From contig CAUYUJ010009846.1 in the NCBI GenBank assembly GCA_963575745.1, forward strand, positions 345,001 through 409,000: a stretch of 64,000 nucleotides of DNA, in the 5' to 3' direction. Of this stretch, positions 62,131 through 64,000 are shown in pieces (position 1 is the first letter of the stretch; every line of letters begins with the position of its first letter). The notes beneath the pieces were generated by a model that worked only from the letters and a program-made list of their open reading frames with translations, was not told where the DNA came from and made no database searches. Source of the stretch: Prorocentrum cordatum. Lineage: Eukaryota; Sar; Dinophyceae; Prorocentrales; Prorocentraceae. The position numbers were made by a program, and so were the translations under genes.

Positions 62131-62292
62131 GACGCATCCCCCTCTATGCCAGTCCACCCCCATCGTTGCCGCTTCATCCCCTTGCCCCATCCCATCCTCC
62201 CCTCCCGCCTCGCCCTTCACGCCCACCCCCGTCCGCAGAGCGGCCCTCGACTGTCGCTGACCCCTTGCCCGGGCGCAAGCATTGGGCGGGCC

Positions 62293-63672
62293 ATGGCCTG
62301 CAAAGCCCGCTCAATGGAGGAACTGGAGGCGGAGGAGAAACAAAATGGTGACGCGATGCAACAGGTCGCCCCGTCGTCGGAGCAGCAGAAGCAGGAGGCG
62401 GGCTGCGGACCACACGGCCAAATCCCGTGCCGTCGATCGCCAGCCCCTCGACCGAGCGATGACGCGCACGGCCGCCGCGCCAGAGCAGCGACGCCCACGG
62501 CCACGACGACCCCGACGACGACGACCAGGACCACGGCGAGCACGACGGGCCTTCGAGCGGCGAGGGGCGCGCGCCTCTGGCGGCCGCGGCCCCTCTCCCG
62601 CCCCCGCGCACCGGCCCCGCCCACAGGCCTCGAGGCAGCGGCCCAGTCCGACCCAGGCTCGAGGCCCGCGCGGCGGGCGGGCCCTCGGAGGCCGCGCGCG
62701 GGGCGCTCTCCGGGAGCGGCCTCGGCCCGCGGGGTTGCCGAGGAGAGGTGCCCTGCCTCCCCTCCAGCAGGAGCCGAGCGGCCCGAGGGTGCCCGCTGCA
62801 GGAGGCGGCTGGGCCCCCGAGAGACGCCTGCGTGTGCGGACTCGGCGTTCCGGAAGCGGGCCGCGTGCTCTGCGGCCGCGCCTCGCACCTCCTGGGCTCG
62901 GGGCGGGGGAGAGGGCGTCGCCCGAGGTGCGACGCCACGGTGCAGCGACAGGGGCAGAGCGGGGGGTGGCACCCAGAACCCCCGGCGGCTCGGACCAAGT
63001 GGCGCCGGCGGTGTGCTTCTCTTCGGCTCACGGGGGCTGTCTCCAGGCCCGTGTGCCGTCAGAGCGACTAGGTCCTGGAGAAGGGATCGAGAGCTCCTGG
63101 GGGCCAGCGACTCGAAGAGGTCGATTCGTCGGAGGTCTGGGGATCTCATGGCCCCGTCGCTGCATCCCCCCGTTCCCTCATTCGCTCCGCCCCGCGACGT
63201 GGTCGTCACTGTGGTGGTGGTGCTGGCCGTCGTCGTCGCCGACCAAGACCATGGCCACCACGACCAGAAATTTGGCGTCCGGCCGCCTCTTCCTCTTCCA
63301 TTCCCCTCCCTCTGCAGATTGCGACGCATTTCGTGTTCACGCCTTGACAGCCGAGCGCCACTGCAAGCCAGGCCGCCCTCGTCCCTCCTCCCTCCCACTT
63401 CGTCACCCTCCTGCTCGTTACCATCGTCCTTCCTTGGTATCGCCTCCTCCCGTCGAAACCGACGCACATTTTCAGACATCTTCGAGATCAGCCGACACCT
63501 CAGCCGCAAGCAAAGCGATCGCAGAGGACACAGTTTTATGAAACCGCCTTCCGGCACAAATGTAACAATCCGTCCTCTTCATCCCTCCTCTCTCTCCCTT
63601 TGCCCCTCCGAAGAGCTTCCTGGAATCTTCTACACTTCCTGTTTCAACTGTCTCCGAGATTTTTCGAACTGA
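62293..63672 (+). CDS. unsupported ORF in a GC island
   Basis: An open frame from ATG 62293. The start (MACKARSMEELEAEEKQNGD) is hydrophilic and protein-like. After about residue 50 it becomes Arg/Ala/Pro/Ser-rich, in step with a GC-rich island, and a 446-codon frame is open on the opposite strand. No domain recognised. A short first exon or chance are both possible. Confidence 0.2.
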   Translation: MACKARSMEELEAEEKQNGDAMQQVAPSSEQQKQEAGCGPHGQIPCRRSPAPRPSDDAHGRRARAATPTATTTPTTTTRTTASTTGLRAARGARLWRPRPLSRPRAPAPPTGLEAAAQSDPGSRPARRAGPRRPRAGRSPGAASARGVAEERCPASPPAGAERPEGARCRRRLGPRETPACADSAFRKRAACSAAAPRTSWARGGGEGVARGATPRCSDRGRAGGGTQNPRRLGPSGAGGVLLFGSRGLSPGPCAVRATRSWRRDRELLGASDSKRSIRRRSGDLMAPSLHPPVPSFAPPRDVVVTVVVVLAVVVADQDHGHHDQKFGVRPPLPLPFPSLCRLRRISCSRLDSRAPLQARPPSSLLPPTSSPSCSLPSSFLGIASSRRNRRTFSDIFEISRHLSRKQSDRRGHSFMKPPSGTNVTIRPLHPSSLSLCPSEELPGIFYTSCFNCLRDFSN

Positions 63673-63678
63673 CCTCAG

Positions 63679-64000
63679 ATGACCGTCTCCTTCCGAAAGC
63701 TTCCAGGAAACGTGCCGTTTGCGCTCCCATCAGAGGAATACAGCTCCGAGGACGCGTCCTCGTCGTCGGGCAGCGAGGATGCGCAGCCCCCCGTGTCCGC
63801 GGGCGCGGAACCGGGGCCGCCTGGATTTGCCCTCGGGCGGGACTTCATGCCCCTGGACCTGTTTCCAGAGCCCCGGTTCCACTACACGGGGCACATGGCG
63901 CGCGAACTGGAGGTGGCGCGTAGAGAAGGAAGTGATCCGAATCCACGGCATTGCCGCCTCGGGCCTCAGCGGGGGTATGGGCGTACGGTCATGGGTACGA
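63679..64000 (+). CDS. partial hypothetical protein, runs off the window
   Basis: The ATG is the first after an in-frame TGA at 63670 and is directly preceded by CTCAG, which could be a splice acceptor. 107 codons are open to the window end. The composition is protein-like: an acidic Ser-rich stretch (SSEDASSSSGSEDA), then GFALGRDFMPLDLFPEPRFH and YTGHMARELEVARREG. No family recognised. The last part could be intronic if splicing occurs earlier. This is the best candidate for a non-transposon gene here. Confidence 0.4.
   Translation, partial: MTVSFRKLPGNVPFALPSEEYSSEDASSSSGSEDAQPPVSAGAEPGPPGFALGRDFMPLDLFPEPRFHYTGHMARELEVARREGSDPNPRHCRLGPQRGYGRTVMGT

Noticed and set aside
62217-63557. 446-codon minus-strand ORF
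   Set aside because: It is antisense to another long frame in a GC-rich island. Stop codons are rare there by composition, and no domain is seen.
1-64000. tRNA, rRNA, snRNA genes and telomeric TTTAGGG arrays
   Set aside because: None recognised by eye. A covariance-model scan was not possible, so absence is not proven.

Overview
The window is nuclear DNA from a dinoflagellate. The strongest evidence is a 21-nt match to the dinoflagellate spliced-leader (DinoSL) core at 47526-47546, directly ahead of a retrotransposon reading frame. High GC, very long GGA/TCC, CAT and GAC microsatellites, many short inverted-repeat elements, no operons and almost no recognisable host genes agree with this. 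No genus is claimed.

Layout. 0-10 kb: an 83-bp array (134-905), a 100-bp array (1640-3446), GGA tracts, a 332-bp inverted-repeat element with a second one nested in it (4858-5189), and a 90-bp satellite (7960-9897) that runs directly into an ATG microsatellite. 10-15 kb: CAT, CT, GAC and GGA tracts and a 14-bp minisatellite. 15.4-19.5 kb: a 5'-truncated LINE-type element on the minus strand (zinc knuckle, RNase H, two zinc-ribbon-like modules, repeat-rich tail) lying between two copies of one GGA-rich repeat. 19.5-47 kb: a repeat mosaic of small inverted-repeat elements, microsatellites, GC islands, an AT-richer patch (36.5-37.5 kb), a GGCC-rich satellite (37.5-41 kb) and one 100-N assembly gap (35093-35192).

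47.5-54.2 kb holds an apparently intact two-ORF non-LTR retrotransposon. The SL is followed by a 59-nt leader, an Arg/Ser-rich ORF1, and an overlapping ORF2 with an AP-type endonuclease, a reverse transcriptase with complete catalytic motifs and a C-terminal zinc knuckle. 54.9-57.4 kb is a decayed relative, interrupted by a small DNA element with a perfect 5-bp target duplication and ending at an introner-like element. 57.4-63.6 kb is mixed repeats and unsupported ORFs. 63679-64000 is the start of a possible host gene that runs off the window.

The common theme is mobile DNA. I can define four small inverted-repeat families, three of which show target-site duplications at a fixed offset, plus several foldback sequences and LINE-type elements. 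The SL suggests that the intact LINE, or its parent, was transcribed, trans-spliced and reverse transcribed. The other tracts look like slippage and recombination products. No rRNA, tRNA or CRISPR was recognised.
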